Below are positions 46,535-55,041 of a DNA stretch of 64,000 nucleotides, in pieces. The translations under genes and the position numbers were made by a program. How positions within the stretch are numbered: position 1 is the stretch's first letter; each line of letters starts with the position of its first letter. The notes beneath the pieces were generated by a model that saw only the letters and a program-made list of their open reading frames with translations, searched no databases and had not been told where the DNA came from. This stretch comes from Arthrobacter alkaliphilus (GTDB taxonomy: Bacteria; Actinomycetota; Actinomycetes; Actinomycetales; Micrococcaceae), in the NCBI RefSeq assembly GCF_021483235.1, contig NZ_JAKEEC010000005.1, positions 112,994-176,993 on the forward strand, read 5' to 3'.

Positions 46535-47389
46535 TTAGGAGCTGCGATCCGGTGCTGTGAAGACGCTCAGGGTGAACTTCGCGGTGGCATGGACCGACCG
46601 TTCCGTGGCCGTTGCTGCCAGGAGCGCGGAGCGTTCGAGGTGGTGGCCCGCCGGTCCCATGAAGGCGACATTGGCAATGTCCGGTCCGTCGAGCGTGAGG
46701 TCCACGTCGAGGTGAATGACGTCGGCGAGGGTGAAGAACTCCTGCATGGTGTCCGCAAGGCGTTCTTCCTTGCCTTCCTCGATGCCCAGCATTCCGGTCC
46801 GTTCGGCGATCTCTTCCAAGTGCCCCGCGCGCGGAGTCACCACGATCACCCGGCCGCCTGGACGCAACACGCGGGCGAATTCCGGAGGATTCCGAGGGGC
46901 GAAGACCACGATGATGGCATTGACGGCACGATCGGCGATCGGCAGTGGGCGCCAGATATCCCACACCAGATTGACGGCGCCGGGATTCAACCGTGCGGCC
47001 CGGCGCAGGGCAAATTTGGAGATGTCTATGCCGACGGCTGCGGCGGGGGTACGGTCCAGCACAGTCCGCAGGTAGTGGCCGGTTCCTGTCCCCGAATCCA
47101 GGACGACCGACCCCGGCGCCGTCAACACCGGTGCCGCCAGGTCCGCGACCGCCTCAGCGAGCGGGGCATAGTGGCCCGCGCCCAGGAAGTCGTTACGGGC
47201 CGCGACCATTTCTGCCGTGTCGGATTCGAAGACTGTGCCCTTGCCCGTCAGCAGGTTGAAATAGCCCTGTTTGGCGGCGTCGAAACTGTGGCCGGAGATG
47301 CAGACCAGGGAAAGCGGCGCAGCTCCGCCCAGTTCGAAAGGGCCCTGGCAGACCGGGCAGCGCAGGATAGCGGCGGCGTCGGTATGCAT
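46535..47389 (-). CDS. RlmA-like 23S rRNA guanine methyltransferase
   Basis: 284-residue SAM-dependent enzyme. The N-terminal zinc module has CPVCQGPF and later C-x4-H in VCISGHSFD; SAKQGYFNLL-like FDAAKQGYFNLLTG follows, the RlmA signature. The Rossmann core has VVLDSGTGTGHYLRTVL, with DSGTGTG at the SAM loop. Relatives methylate G745 or G748 and can affect macrolide or tylosin sensitivity. TAGGAT stands 7 nt before the ATG. Alternative: another RNA methyltransferase of this family. Confidence 0.85.
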   Translation of the reverse strand: MHTDAAAILRCPVCQGPFELGGAAPLSLVCISGHSFDAAKQGYFNLLTGKGTVFESDTAEMVAARNDFLGAGHYAPLAEAVADLAAPVLTAPGSVVLDSGTGTGHYLRTVLDRTPAAAVGIDISKFALRRAARLNPGAVNLVWDIWRPLPIADRAVNAIIVVFAPRNPPEFARVLRPGGRVIVVTPRAGHLEEIAERTGMLGIEEGKEERLADTMQEFFTLADVIHLDVDLTLDGPDIANVAFMGPAGHHLERSALLAATATERSVHATAKFTLSVFTAPDRSS

Positions 47390-47396
47390 AACGACA

Positions 47397-47402
47397 ATCC
47401 TA
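47397..47402 (-). promoter_or_regulatory. -10 box of the RlmA-like gene
   Basis: TAGGAT on the minus strand, 7 nt before ATG at 47389. Confidence 0.5.
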
Positions 47403-47444
47403 CGGCGGCCGGAGTGGCATATATCGCCACGCCGTGACGGCGGC

Positions 47445-47450
47445 TAGGCT
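47445..47450 (+). promoter_or_regulatory. -10 box of the S9 peptidase gene
   Basis: TAGGCT 7 nt before GTG 47458, favouring this start over GTG 47434. Confidence 0.45.
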
Positions 47451-47457
47451 CACCAGC

Positions 47458-49485
47458 GTGAAAGCCGAACAACTCCCGCTGCTGAATTCCGTCTCCGCTC
47501 CTGCCGCCCACCCCGACGGGACCCGCGCCGTCGTGTCGGTCACGCGGCCCGATTTCGACGCCGACGCCTACGTCGGGCAGCTTTGGAGCGTCCCGTTCGA
47601 CCCCGCGGTACGGCCCCGTCGGATTACCCGCGGCTTCCGTGACACCGCACCAGCATTCTCGCCCGACGGCAAAGTTTTGGCTTTCCTTCGTGCGGTTCCG
47701 GACGGCAAGCCGCAACTGCACGTCGTGGAGGCCGACGGCGGGGAGCCGCAAGCGATCACCGATCAAAAACTGGGTGTCTCCGAGTTTTCCTGGGCACCCG
47801 ATTCGAGCAGGATCGTCTTCTCTTCGCGGGTCCCCGAGGAAGGGCGTTACGGAACGGTCGACGGCGTCGGGCCGGGCAGTGAAGACCCCAGGTTAATCAC
47901 CGACAACCAATACAGGCTCAATGGAGTGGGCTACACCGCGGACAAGCCCGCCCAGCTGTTCGTCGTCGACGTTCCCGAGCCCGGAGCGGAACCTCCGGTG
48001 ACCCCTGTCGGGAGGGCCGCGAAGGCCCGCGGAACCGAAGCGGTGAGCCTTGTGCCGGAGGCCAGGCAGTTGACCCACGGCGATGTCGACCATGCTTCGC
48101 CGTCCTTCAGCCGCGACGGCGAGAGCGTGTACTTCGTCGCCCCGCTCCATGAAGGGCACGACGCCGACCTTGTCTCGGGCATCTACCGCGTCCCTGCCGT
48201 GGGCGGGGAGGCCACCGCGCTGCGTCCGGACGCAGCGCCGCAGTCCGTCCGGGAAGCCCGTGAGTCCGCGGACGGTGAATGGCTCTTCTTCACGGCGCAG
48301 GACCTCGGCGACGACGGCCTGGATTTCGTGGCGAGGAACACCGCCCTGTACGTCATGCCGGTCCGCGGCGGCGAGGCAACGATGCTGAGCGACGTCGAAA
48401 GCCAGGACATCGGCGGCCCCCTCGAAGCCTTCGGGGCGGACGGGGTGCTCGCGCTCAACACCAGCCGCGGGAGCGTGGAGCTGATCCACTGGAGCGCCGA
48501 TGGCGGGACTGAGGTCCTGGTCAAGGGGTCCCGGATGGTGATCGGCGCTTCAGCGGCGGGAGACAGCGTGGCTGTCGCTTACAGCGACCCTTCCAGCAAC
48601 GGCGAACTCGGCGTTCTTCGCGGGGGTGAATTCAGGGCGCTCACTGATTTCGCCAAGCCGCTCCGCGACGAAGCAACCATTCTTGAACCGCGCGAGTTCA
48701 CAGCCACCGGCCCTGACGGCTACCCGGTCCATGGCTGGGTGGTCCTGCCGGAGGGACCCGGCCCGCACCCCGTACTGCTTACCATCCATGGCGGACCGTT
48801 CGCGCAGTACACCGGGGCCTTCTTCGACGAAGCCCAGGTGTACGCCGACGCGGGATACGCCGTACTGATGTGCAATCCGCGCGGTTCCGCCGGGTACGGC
48901 CAAGGGCACGGTGGAGCCATCAAGGAGAAGATGGGCACCGTGGACATGGCGGACGTGCTGACGTTCCTCGATGGTGCACTGGAAGCCTTCCCTGTGATGG
49001 ACAAAGAATCGGTCGGGATCATGGGCGGGTCCTACGGCGGCTATCTGACAGCCTGGGTCATCGGCCACGAGCACCGCTTCAAGGCAGCCATTGTGGAACG
49101 TGGATTCCTTGACCCTGTCAGCTTCACCGGTTCCTCGGACATCGGATGGTTCTTCGGCGAACAATACACGGGAAGCTCGCCCGCGCAGATGGCGGCACAG
49201 AGCCCCATGGCAGTGGTAACCGCAGTGCGAACGCCCACTTTGGTGATCCACAGCGAAAACGATCTCCGCTGCCCGGTTGAACAGGGCCAGCGCTACTTTG
49301 CCGCGCTCAAGGCACAGGGCGTGGAGACGGCGTTGCTCCTTTTCCCCGGTGAGGACCACGAGCTGTCCCGCTCGGGTACGCCGCACCACAGGCGACAGCG
49401 TTTCCAACAGATCCTCGCGTGGTGGGCAAAGCACCTGCCTTCCGGAGCCAACCCGCCCCGCGAGATCGGTTCAACTACGGATTGA
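47458..49485 (+). CDS. S9 family serine peptidase (prolyl oligopeptidase type)
   Basis: 675 residues from GTG 47458 (683 from the in-frame GTG 47434). N-terminal beta-propeller (about 1-410) and C-terminal alpha/beta hydrolase domain. The triad is visible: Ser525 in GGSYGGYLT, Asp in HSENDLRCP and His in GEDHELSRS. No signal peptide, so it probably trims peptides in the cytoplasm, acylaminoacyl-peptidase style. Its last 11 bp overlap the end of the convergent peptide deformylase gene. Confidence 0.92.
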   Translation: MKAEQLPLLNSVSAPAAHPDGTRAVVSVTRPDFDADAYVGQLWSVPFDPAVRPRRITRGFRDTAPAFSPDGKVLAFLRAVPDGKPQLHVVEADGGEPQAITDQKLGVSEFSWAPDSSRIVFSSRVPEEGRYGTVDGVGPGSEDPRLITDNQYRLNGVGYTADKPAQLFVVDVPEPGAEPPVTPVGRAAKARGTEAVSLVPEARQLTHGDVDHASPSFSRDGESVYFVAPLHEGHDADLVSGIYRVPAVGGEATALRPDAAPQSVREARESADGEWLFFTAQDLGDDGLDFVARNTALYVMPVRGGEATMLSDVESQDIGGPLEAFGADGVLALNTSRGSVELIHWSADGGTEVLVKGSRMVIGASAAGDSVAVAYSDPSSNGELGVLRGGEFRALTDFAKPLRDEATILEPREFTATGPDGYPVHGWVVLPEGPGPHPVLLTIHGGPFAQYTGAFFDEAQVYADAGYAVLMCNPRGSAGYGQGHGGAIKEKMGTVDMADVLTFLDGALEAFPVMDKESVGIMGGSYGGYLTAWVIGHEHRFKAAIVERGFLDPVSFTGSSDIGWFFGEQYTGSSPAQMAAQSPMAVVTAVRTPTLVIHSENDLRCPVEQGQRYFAALKAQGVETALLLFPGEDHELSRSGTPHHRRQRFQQILAWWAKHLPSGANPPREIGSTTD

Positions 49486-50152
49486 GGAAACCAAGCCCGC
49501 GGCGTGCCTCGTCGACTCCGGGGTAAGCCCAATGGGCTGCGTACTCCGCATCGTTCGCCAGCGACCGTAGCTCGGCGCGGTCCAAGTAGAGTCCGCCGTG
49601 CAGGTGGTCGGTCTCGTGCTGGACTATCCGGGCCTGCCACCCGGAGAACCCGGCCGAGGCCGCGCTGCCGTCAGGACGCTGGTAGTGCAGGCGGACGTCG
49701 CGGTGCCGCGTGACCACGGCTTGGAAACCGCGCATGGACAGGCAGCCTTCGTAGAACGACGCCGTTGCGGTCCCCTCAGGTTCGTAGCTGGGATTCAGTA
49801 TCGCGAAGAAGCCCAACGGGGTCCTGTGGCGGACCTCCGAGGCGACAGGGTCGACGTCGAAATGGTCTTCGAGCACGGCCAGCTGCAAGGGAATGCCAAG
49901 CTGCGGGGCCGCGAGGCCAACGCCGGGGGCGGCGTGCATGACGTCGCGCATCCGCTCGACCAGTTGTGCCAATTCGGTGTCGTCGAGCTGGCCGTCATAG
50001 GCCGCGGCGCGCTGGCGCAACACCGGATGGCCGACCTGCACGATGGGCGGGAGGCCTTCAAGGCTGAGCAGGTCCTGGACCGCCCTGCGGATTTCCGCGG
50101 CAGTAAACGTGGTGTCCGGGCCGGCAAGCAGGGGGCGCGTCTCAAAGTCCAT
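49475..50152 (-). CDS. def: Peptide deformylase
   Basis: 225-residue metalloenzyme that removes the N-terminal formyl group from new proteins. All three motifs are intact: GVGLAAPQLG, EGCLSM and QHETDHLHG. An N-terminal extension of about 45 residues is typical of actinobacterial members. TATGCT lies 6 nt before the ATG. A deformylase next to an exported-lipid operon on the same strand is probably chance; it has its own promoter. Confidence 0.95.
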   Translation of the reverse strand: MDFETRPLLAGPDTTFTAAEIRRAVQDLLSLEGLPPIVQVGHPVLRQRAAAYDGQLDDTELAQLVERMRDVMHAAPGVGLAAPQLGIPLQLAVLEDHFDVDPVASEVRHRTPLGFFAILNPSYEPEGTATASFYEGCLSMRGFQAVVTRHRDVRLHYQRPDGSAASAGFSGWQARIVQHETDHLHGGLYLDRAELRSLANDAEYAAHWAYPGVDEARRGLGFLNP

Positions 50153-50158
50153 GGATTG

Positions 50159-50164
50159 AGCATA
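50159..50164 (-). promoter_or_regulatory. -10 box of def
   Basis: TATGCT on the minus strand, 6 nt before ATG at 50152. Confidence 0.5.
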
Positions 50165-50167
50165 GTG

Positions 50168-51310
50168 TCAGTGCATCGTGAATCTCCGGGCAACAAGCTC
50201 CGAGAACATCGGCAGGGTGATGGCTCGGCCGATCAGGGCATTCCGGGCGTTGAGGACCTTCGGGGGCAAAGGCCGGCCCAGCGCCATGTTGAGGCCGGCC
50301 TGCCAGATGGCTTTCTTCGCCGCGCGGCGCCGATCCTGCTCGAATTCCTCGAGCTGCTTGCCGGCAGGTCCTCCCGCGGACGTTCGCAATGCTTCACCGA
50401 CGATCGGCGCCAAGGCGACGGCGTCAAGCCATCCGAGGTTCATCCCTTGGCCGCCGATCGGGCTGATCTCGTGGGCGGCGTCGCCAATCAGGGCGACCCG
50501 TCCGTGAACCATGCGGGCGACGAGCCTCGAGGTGACGCCGAAGGCGCTGATCATCGAATTGCTTCCGGGGTCCACCGCGCTGGCAGTCCGCTCCTTGATG
50601 AGCGCGGCGAGGACATGGGGAGTGGGTTCCCGGCAGGGGGCGCCAAGGCGGACCACCCACCGGCGGATGCCGTCAGGCAAGGGGAAGGACTCCACGATTC
50701 CGCCAGACTCAAGGAAAAGCACAGCGCTATTGCCGTGTTCCGACTCATCCCGGAAGTCGCCCATGACGTAATAGTCGGGATACGTCCGCAAGCGCGGCTC
50801 GAGCCCCAGCCCTTCGCGCACTGCCGAATGCACACCGTCGGCTGCCACCACAAGACGGGCCCGGAACTCCACTTGAGCCCCGTCGCGCCGTCCGCGCAAA
50901 CGCAGGTGCCCGCCGTCGTCGACGACTTCCTCAACCTGCACCCCGCGCTGGAGGGCTCGCGGATCGAGGTCGATGACCCGCGACTCGAGCGTCTGGGTGG
51001 TGAGGTATTGCGGAACGGCAAGGATGAAAGGGTACTCGGCCGAGGGGCGGGCGAAGTCCATGTCGGCGACTTTCCTGCCACCGCTGTATGCTGCACCGCG
51101 GGTGATGCGGACCCCTGAAGCGACCAAAGGACGGGCGGCGCCTACGGCGTCCAGTGCTGCCAGGGCAGGCGGGTGGATTCCTATGGCGCGGGTCTGGCGG
51201 CCCGGCGTGGCGCGCCGTTCCAAGACCGCCACGCGGTGTCCGCCTTGCAGCAGAAGGGCCGCCATGAACAGTCCGACAGGCCCGGCTCCGACCACCACGA
51301 CGTCAAACAT
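50168..51310 (-). CDS. FAD-dependent aromatic-ring monooxygenase
   Basis: 380-residue group A flavin hydroxylase (UbiH/PHBH-like). The FAD-binding start is VVVGAGPVGLFMAALLL; the second motif is LIGDAAHEISPIGGQGMNLG. Third gene of the type III PKS operon, its start overlapping the methyltransferase end by 8 bp. By analogy with SrsC of Streptomyces griseus it would hydroxylate an alkylresorcinol ring, leading to a quinone. Substrate assignment is by context only. Confidence 0.88.
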   Translation of the reverse strand: MFDVVVVGAGPVGLFMAALLLQGGHRVAVLERRATPGRQTRAIGIHPPALAALDAVGAARPLVASGVRITRGAAYSGGRKVADMDFARPSAEYPFILAVPQYLTTQTLESRVIDLDPRALQRGVQVEEVVDDGGHLRLRGRRDGAQVEFRARLVVAADGVHSAVREGLGLEPRLRTYPDYYVMGDFRDESEHGNSAVLFLESGGIVESFPLPDGIRRWVVRLGAPCREPTPHVLAALIKERTASAVDPGSNSMISAFGVTSRLVARMVHGRVALIGDAAHEISPIGGQGMNLGWLDAVALAPIVGEALRTSAGGPAGKQLEEFEQDRRRAAKKAIWQAGLNMALGRPLPPKVLNARNALIGRAITLPMFSELVARRFTMH

Positions 51311-52034
51311 CCGGGACGCCCCCGGGCAGGTAGACCAGGAGATTGTGCCACAAACCGCTCGGTTCGACCGCCCAGGCCGGGGGAGCAGCGGCCCTGAGTT
51401 CCGCTGCGGTATAGCTCCGCCTGATGGACGTGAGGCCGTCGCCGTGGATATAGGACCCGATCCCGAGGGGCCAGGATCCGGCCCAAAAAAGTGCGTATGC
51501 CACGCGGCTGCGCTTGAGGTCGTTGTGCAAGGCGATCCGGCCGCAGAGCTTTTCGGAATCGTGAAGGAACGCCGCCAGTTGCGGGGAGGTCAAGTGGTGG
51601 AGGACATGGTTGGAGATCACGACGTCGAACACGCGCCCCTCTGCCACGAGCTCGGAACTGAGGGCTTTCCGGTAGCTCACACCCTCCACCTTCGGGGCAG
51701 TGCTGGCGTAATTGAAGGCACGCTCGTCCGGGTCGATTCCGGTGGCTTCCAGCCGATATCCGTCCGCCGCTGCACGGCGGGCGAGGCTACGGGCGACGTC
51801 TCCGCCGCCGCAGCCGATGTCGAGGACCGTGGTGGGCGCCGCCGTCGTGAGCAGTGGCTTGATCCATGAGCTGTAGGTGGCACGCCAGCCGGAGACCGCC
51901 GCGTTGACGATCGGGAACCGCGCATAGCTCCTGTTGAGCCGGTCAAGATCGCAATCCGGGCGGTCCATGTCTTCCACCGCGGCCACATCGCGTTCGCGGA
52001 GAGAACCGCCTGGAAGGGGGAGGACGGGCATCAC
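51303..52034 (-). CDS. Class I SAM-dependent methyltransferase
   Basis: 243 residues. SAM loop VLDIGCGGGDVARSLARR near residue 64, acidic residue in ATGIDPDERAF, and the post-motif SNHVLHHLTSPQL. In the context of a type III PKS it probably methylates a phenolic oxygen or the ring of the polyketide product, as SrsB does. Relatives also resemble ubiquinone/menaquinone methyltransferases. The start codon (GTG 52034) is 10 bp after the PKS stop. Confidence 0.87.
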   Translation of the reverse strand: MMPVLPLPGGSLRERDVAAVEDMDRPDCDLDRLNRSYARFPIVNAAVSGWRATYSSWIKPLLTTAAPTTVLDIGCGGGDVARSLARRAAADGYRLEATGIDPDERAFNYASTAPKVEGVSYRKALSSELVAEGRVFDVVISNHVLHHLTSPQLAAFLHDSEKLCGRIALHNDLKRSRVAYALFWAGSWPLGIGSYIHGDGLTSIRRSYTAAELRAAAPPAWAVEPSGLWHNLLVYLPGGVPDV

Positions 52035-52044
52035 AGCTCCGGCA

Positions 52045-53181
52045 TTACAGATCCGGTGAGACGCGGGTGAACAGTCCGGTCTCCACCGTGAGGCCGGGCC
52101 CGAATGCCATGGAACAGATGCGTTCCTCCCGCTCTGCCGGCGCTTGTCCCAGGATGTGCTTCAAGACGAAGAGCACGGTGGAGCTGCTCATGTTGCCGTA
52201 CTCGCGAAGGACGTCGCGTGCCGGAACCATCTGCTCTTCAGTGAGTTCAAGCTTCGACTCAACCTTGTCGAGGATGCTGCGGCCGCCTGGATGGATGGCC
52301 CAGTGCGTGATGTCCCGGTAGGGGAGCCCGGCCAGGGAGGGGTCCCGGGCGAGCAGCGGTTCGAGCGCTCCGGTGATGTGGTCCTCAATGATGTGCGGCA
52401 CATACGTGCCAAGAACCATTTCGAACCCTTCGTCCCCGATGTTCCAGGCCATGGCTTCTTCGCCCACCGGGGTCAGGACAGTCTCGAAATGGTCGAGCCG
52501 GATTGCGGGGTCAGGCCCTTCCGGTTCACGGGACGTCACGACGGCGGCCGCCGCTCCGTCCCCGAAGATCGCCGACCCCATGATGGTGTCCGGATCATTT
52601 GAGGTCCGGACGTGGAGGGAACAAAGCTCCGCGCAGATGACAAGGACGACGGCGGAGGGGTCGGCCTGACAGAACTGTCGGGCTGCGCGGAGGGCGGGGA
52701 ACGCGGCGTAGCAACCCATGAAGCCGAGGTGATAGCGCTGCACGGAGGGGCTCAATCCGAGGGCCCGGACCACTTTGTAGTCGGGGCCGGGATTGAAGAA
52801 TCCCGTACAGGAAACGGTGATGACATGGGTTATGTCGCGTAGATCGATGTCGGGGCATTTCCCGACGGCGGCTTTGGCGGCCTCGATGAACAATTTGGTG
52901 GCCTCGACGGCAAAAATTTCGTTGCGCACTTTGGTGCTGGGGCTCAGTACCTGACCCGTGGCGGGGTCGAAGAAGGAAGGGTTCTCGGAGTGGTTATCCA
53001 GTGACAATTCGGCGACAGCGGTGAATCGGGTGTCGATGGCTGCTGAATCAAAGCAGGTCCGCACCAGGCGGGATCCAAGCCGCGTCAGGCCGGGTTGTGA
53101 TGCAAATACGTCGCGCGCCTGCGGTTGCACAAGCACGGTGGGCGGTACGGCAGTTTCCAGAGACCTCACGTAGACCGGCAT
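52045..53181 (-). CDS. Type III polyketide synthase
   Basis: 378-residue chalcone-synthase-fold enzyme with the complete triad Cys125 (VSCTGF), His297 (AIHPGG) and Asn330 (YGNMSS). It extends a starter, usually a long fatty acyl-CoA in actinobacteria, with malonyl-CoA and cyclises it to a resorcinol or pyrone. It is first in a three-gene operon with methyltransferase and FAD monooxygenase, the set that makes methylated alkylresorcinols and quinones in Streptomyces (srsABC). Starter length and ring type cannot be read from the sequence. Confidence 0.93.
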   Translation of the reverse strand: MPVYVRSLETAVPPTVLVQPQARDVFASQPGLTRLGSRLVRTCFDSAAIDTRFTAVAELSLDNHSENPSFFDPATGQVLSPSTKVRNEIFAVEATKLFIEAAKAAVGKCPDIDLRDITHVITVSCTGFFNPGPDYKVVRALGLSPSVQRYHLGFMGCYAAFPALRAARQFCQADPSAVVLVICAELCSLHVRTSNDPDTIMGSAIFGDGAAAAVVTSREPEGPDPAIRLDHFETVLTPVGEEAMAWNIGDEGFEMVLGTYVPHIIEDHITGALEPLLARDPSLAGLPYRDITHWAIHPGGRSILDKVESKLELTEEQMVPARDVLREYGNMSSSTVLFVLKHILGQAPAEREERICSMAFGPGLTVETGLFTRVSPDL

Positions 53182-53291
53182 GCTTCATTCTTGGCGACGA
53201 TGCTGGCGTTGACAATGGCAGAGCGTGGAAATGTGGACGTTTTATGGTCATCGCCGCTTTCCCGCGGGGCGGGTCTCTACCGGCCCCGCGC

Positions 53292-53413
53292 GATTTCCGG
53301 GGCTTCCGCGTCATGAATCGAGGCGACGGGCCACTGTTTTTAGTAACAGCCCATTTTTCCGTTTGGCCGCGCGGCTGCACGGTGAACGGGGGTGGTCCTT
53401 TGTGCTTTTGGGG
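53292..53413 (+). repeat. 122-bp leader element, copy A
   Basis: About 77% identical (roughly 94 of 122 positions, ungapped) to 58331-58453. The block AGGCGACGGGCCACT is fully conserved, and a small hairpin (ACTG/TAGT here, ACTA/TAGT in copy B) is kept. Copy A ends 12 bp before ATG 53426 and its last bases give the ribosome site. The rest of 53182-53291 holds only the upstream region of the PKS gene. Confidence 0.85.
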
Positions 53414-53425
53414 AGGTGCGCAGGT

Positions 53426-54148
53426 ATGCAACGGGAGCTGGATGTCGGGAGTGCCCGCGTCAAAGTGAACCGGTTGCGGCTGCGTTTGGCTGAGCTTGAC
53501 CGACAGGTGGGCGTGGTTGACCGTTTGCTCGGCCAAGTCGTGAACCTGGCGCTGGAGCTGTATGAGGCGAGGGCGTGGAAGGCCTTCGGCCTGGACACGT
53601 GGGCTGAGTTGGTGGAGGCCGAACAGCTCGTCCTTCCTGGCCTGAGGCGCAGTGCCCGGGTGAGCGTCGCCATGGAGTTGGCTGCAGGAAATTTGTCCCT
53701 CCGTGCCATCGCACCGGTCTTGGGCGTATCCCATGAGACCGTGAAGACGCTGCTCGCACAGGGCGTTGCCGAAGGTGGAACGCTGCCGCCCGTCAGATTG
53801 TCATTGGACGGCAAAGTGCGCCGCATTGCGCCTTCCGTGCCACTGGGGTTCGACGTGGTTCACCCGGCATCCGGCACCCATTCCGACGAGGGAGTTTTCG
53901 ATGCGGAGGGCTTCCTGAGCGATGTGGGAGCCTTGGGCGTGGATCACGGCCCTTCCGACGCCGCCGTACTGGCGGAGCTCCAACTGCGGGAGTTGATGGA
54001 TTCCATCCGGAAAATGGGAGCCTCTGAGCTTGTGGTCCAGCGACTGCCGGAGGCCCATCCCGCGCGGCGCCGCCGGCTGGCCGCCCAGTTCCACGCGGCT
54101 GCGGAACTGATGAGCGATGTTGCGAAGCGGTGGGGCGTCGCCGCATGA
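53426..54148 (+). CDS. HTH DNA-binding protein of unknown role
   Basis: 240 residues. A coiled-coil-like N-terminal helix (about 14-50), then a helix-turn-helix at about 88-112 (NLSLRAIAPVLGVSHETVKT), then a low-similarity region ending in a helical tail. It looks like the HTH proteins found in mobile or accessory actinobacterial loci. ATG 53426 is preceded by GGGGAGG within the 122-bp element. Its stop overlaps the next gene (ATGA), so the two are made together. Confidence 0.75.
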   Translation: MQRELDVGSARVKVNRLRLRLAELDRQVGVVDRLLGQVVNLALELYEARAWKAFGLDTWAELVEAEQLVLPGLRRSARVSVAMELAAGNLSLRAIAPVLGVSHETVKTLLAQGVAEGGTLPPVRLSLDGKVRRIAPSVPLGFDVVHPASGTHSDEGVFDAEGFLSDVGALGVDHGPSDAAVLAELQLRELMDSIRKMGASELVVQRLPEAHPARRRRLAAQFHAAAELMSDVAKRWGVAA

Positions 54149-54975
54149 CTCCCGAAATCCGTGGCCGGTTTTCGACGTCGTCTGAACGGGACGCCTTCCT
54201 GCGGGACTTGGTCTTGCGATGGCAGCAGGAAGGCCGGGACGGTCCGTCCGGCCGGGAGCTGTTTGGTTCGTTCCTTCCCGCGCTATTGTGCCGGTTCCGG
54301 CACGAGTTCCCGTCAGTTGCCCCCGAAGATCCGCTGTCCTGCGCTGCGGAAGTTCTCTGCGGCCGCGGAATACCCGCGGACGTCCCGGCTTGCGCATGGC
54401 TGCTGACGGTTGTGCGCAACGAGCTCCGAACCTGGACTGTTGCCCAGCGCCACTGGCTCTCAGAGCGGGACGTCCGCGACGGCGTGTGGGCGGATATGAA
54501 GAAGAACCAGGCGGCGGGGGAAGGCCCGCCACTGGTCTCGGTGTTCGGAGATGAAGGCGAATGGCCGCACATTCCGTTCCGCACCTCGAACATGCCTGCC
54601 GGTCCATCACGTCTCTGGGACGAACTGAAGGCGCTGTTGATCAGGGCGGGCTGGGATCCCGACATTGCGGAGCAAGGCCTGCGGGTGATTGAACAGCGGG
54701 CATCCCGGCACATGGAGGAGATTTCCTTCGCATCCGAGCCGGGGGCCGCGCTCTCCCGTTTGGAGACAAACAGGGCCTTGAGCTGCGTGCCCAGGGGACA
54801 CAAGAGGGCTCTCGTGGACTTCGTCTGCAGCGAACGCGGTTACCTTTGGGGCCGCCTCCGCGGAATTTCCCCGGTCAACGCCCTTGCCTTGCCCGGCGTC
54901 CGGGAGGCGTTGGAATCGCTGGTCTGGAACAAAGCAAGACCCAAGAACGCCCGGACCCGGAGGTATGCAGCTTGA
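54145..54975 (+). CDS. Unknown protein, possibly sigma-factor-like
   Basis: 276 residues, not recognised with confidence. The stretch FLPALLCRFRHEF and then PACAWLLTVVRNELRTW (about residues 44-110) resembles region 2 of extracytoplasmic-function sigma factors, where AWLxTVARN is typical; a matching region 4 is not obvious. The C-terminus is basic (RPKNARTRRYAA). It is translationally coupled to an HTH protein and follows the 122-bp element also found before the bacteriocin gene. A regulatory role is inference. Confidence 0.6.
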   Translation: MTPEIRGRFSTSSERDAFLRDLVLRWQQEGRDGPSGRELFGSFLPALLCRFRHEFPSVAPEDPLSCAAEVLCGRGIPADVPACAWLLTVVRNELRTWTVAQRHWLSERDVRDGVWADMKKNQAAGEGPPLVSVFGDEGEWPHIPFRTSNMPAGPSRLWDELKALLIRAGWDPDIAEQGLRVIEQRASRHMEEISFASEPGAALSRLETNRALSCVPRGHKRALVDFVCSERGYLWGRLRGISPVNALALPGVREALESLVWNKARPKNARTRRYAA

Positions 54976-55041
54976 AACGTGCAGCCCTGTGCGGCATCCC
55001 TGCTTGATCGCGCCAACCCGCCTTGGACCGTAAGCGGTAAG

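Noticed and set aside
45385..47437. Long plus-strand frames opposite the SPFH, NfeD and RlmA-like genes
   Set aside because: Low-complexity translations; the minus-strand genes are recognisable families with ribosome sites or -10 boxes.
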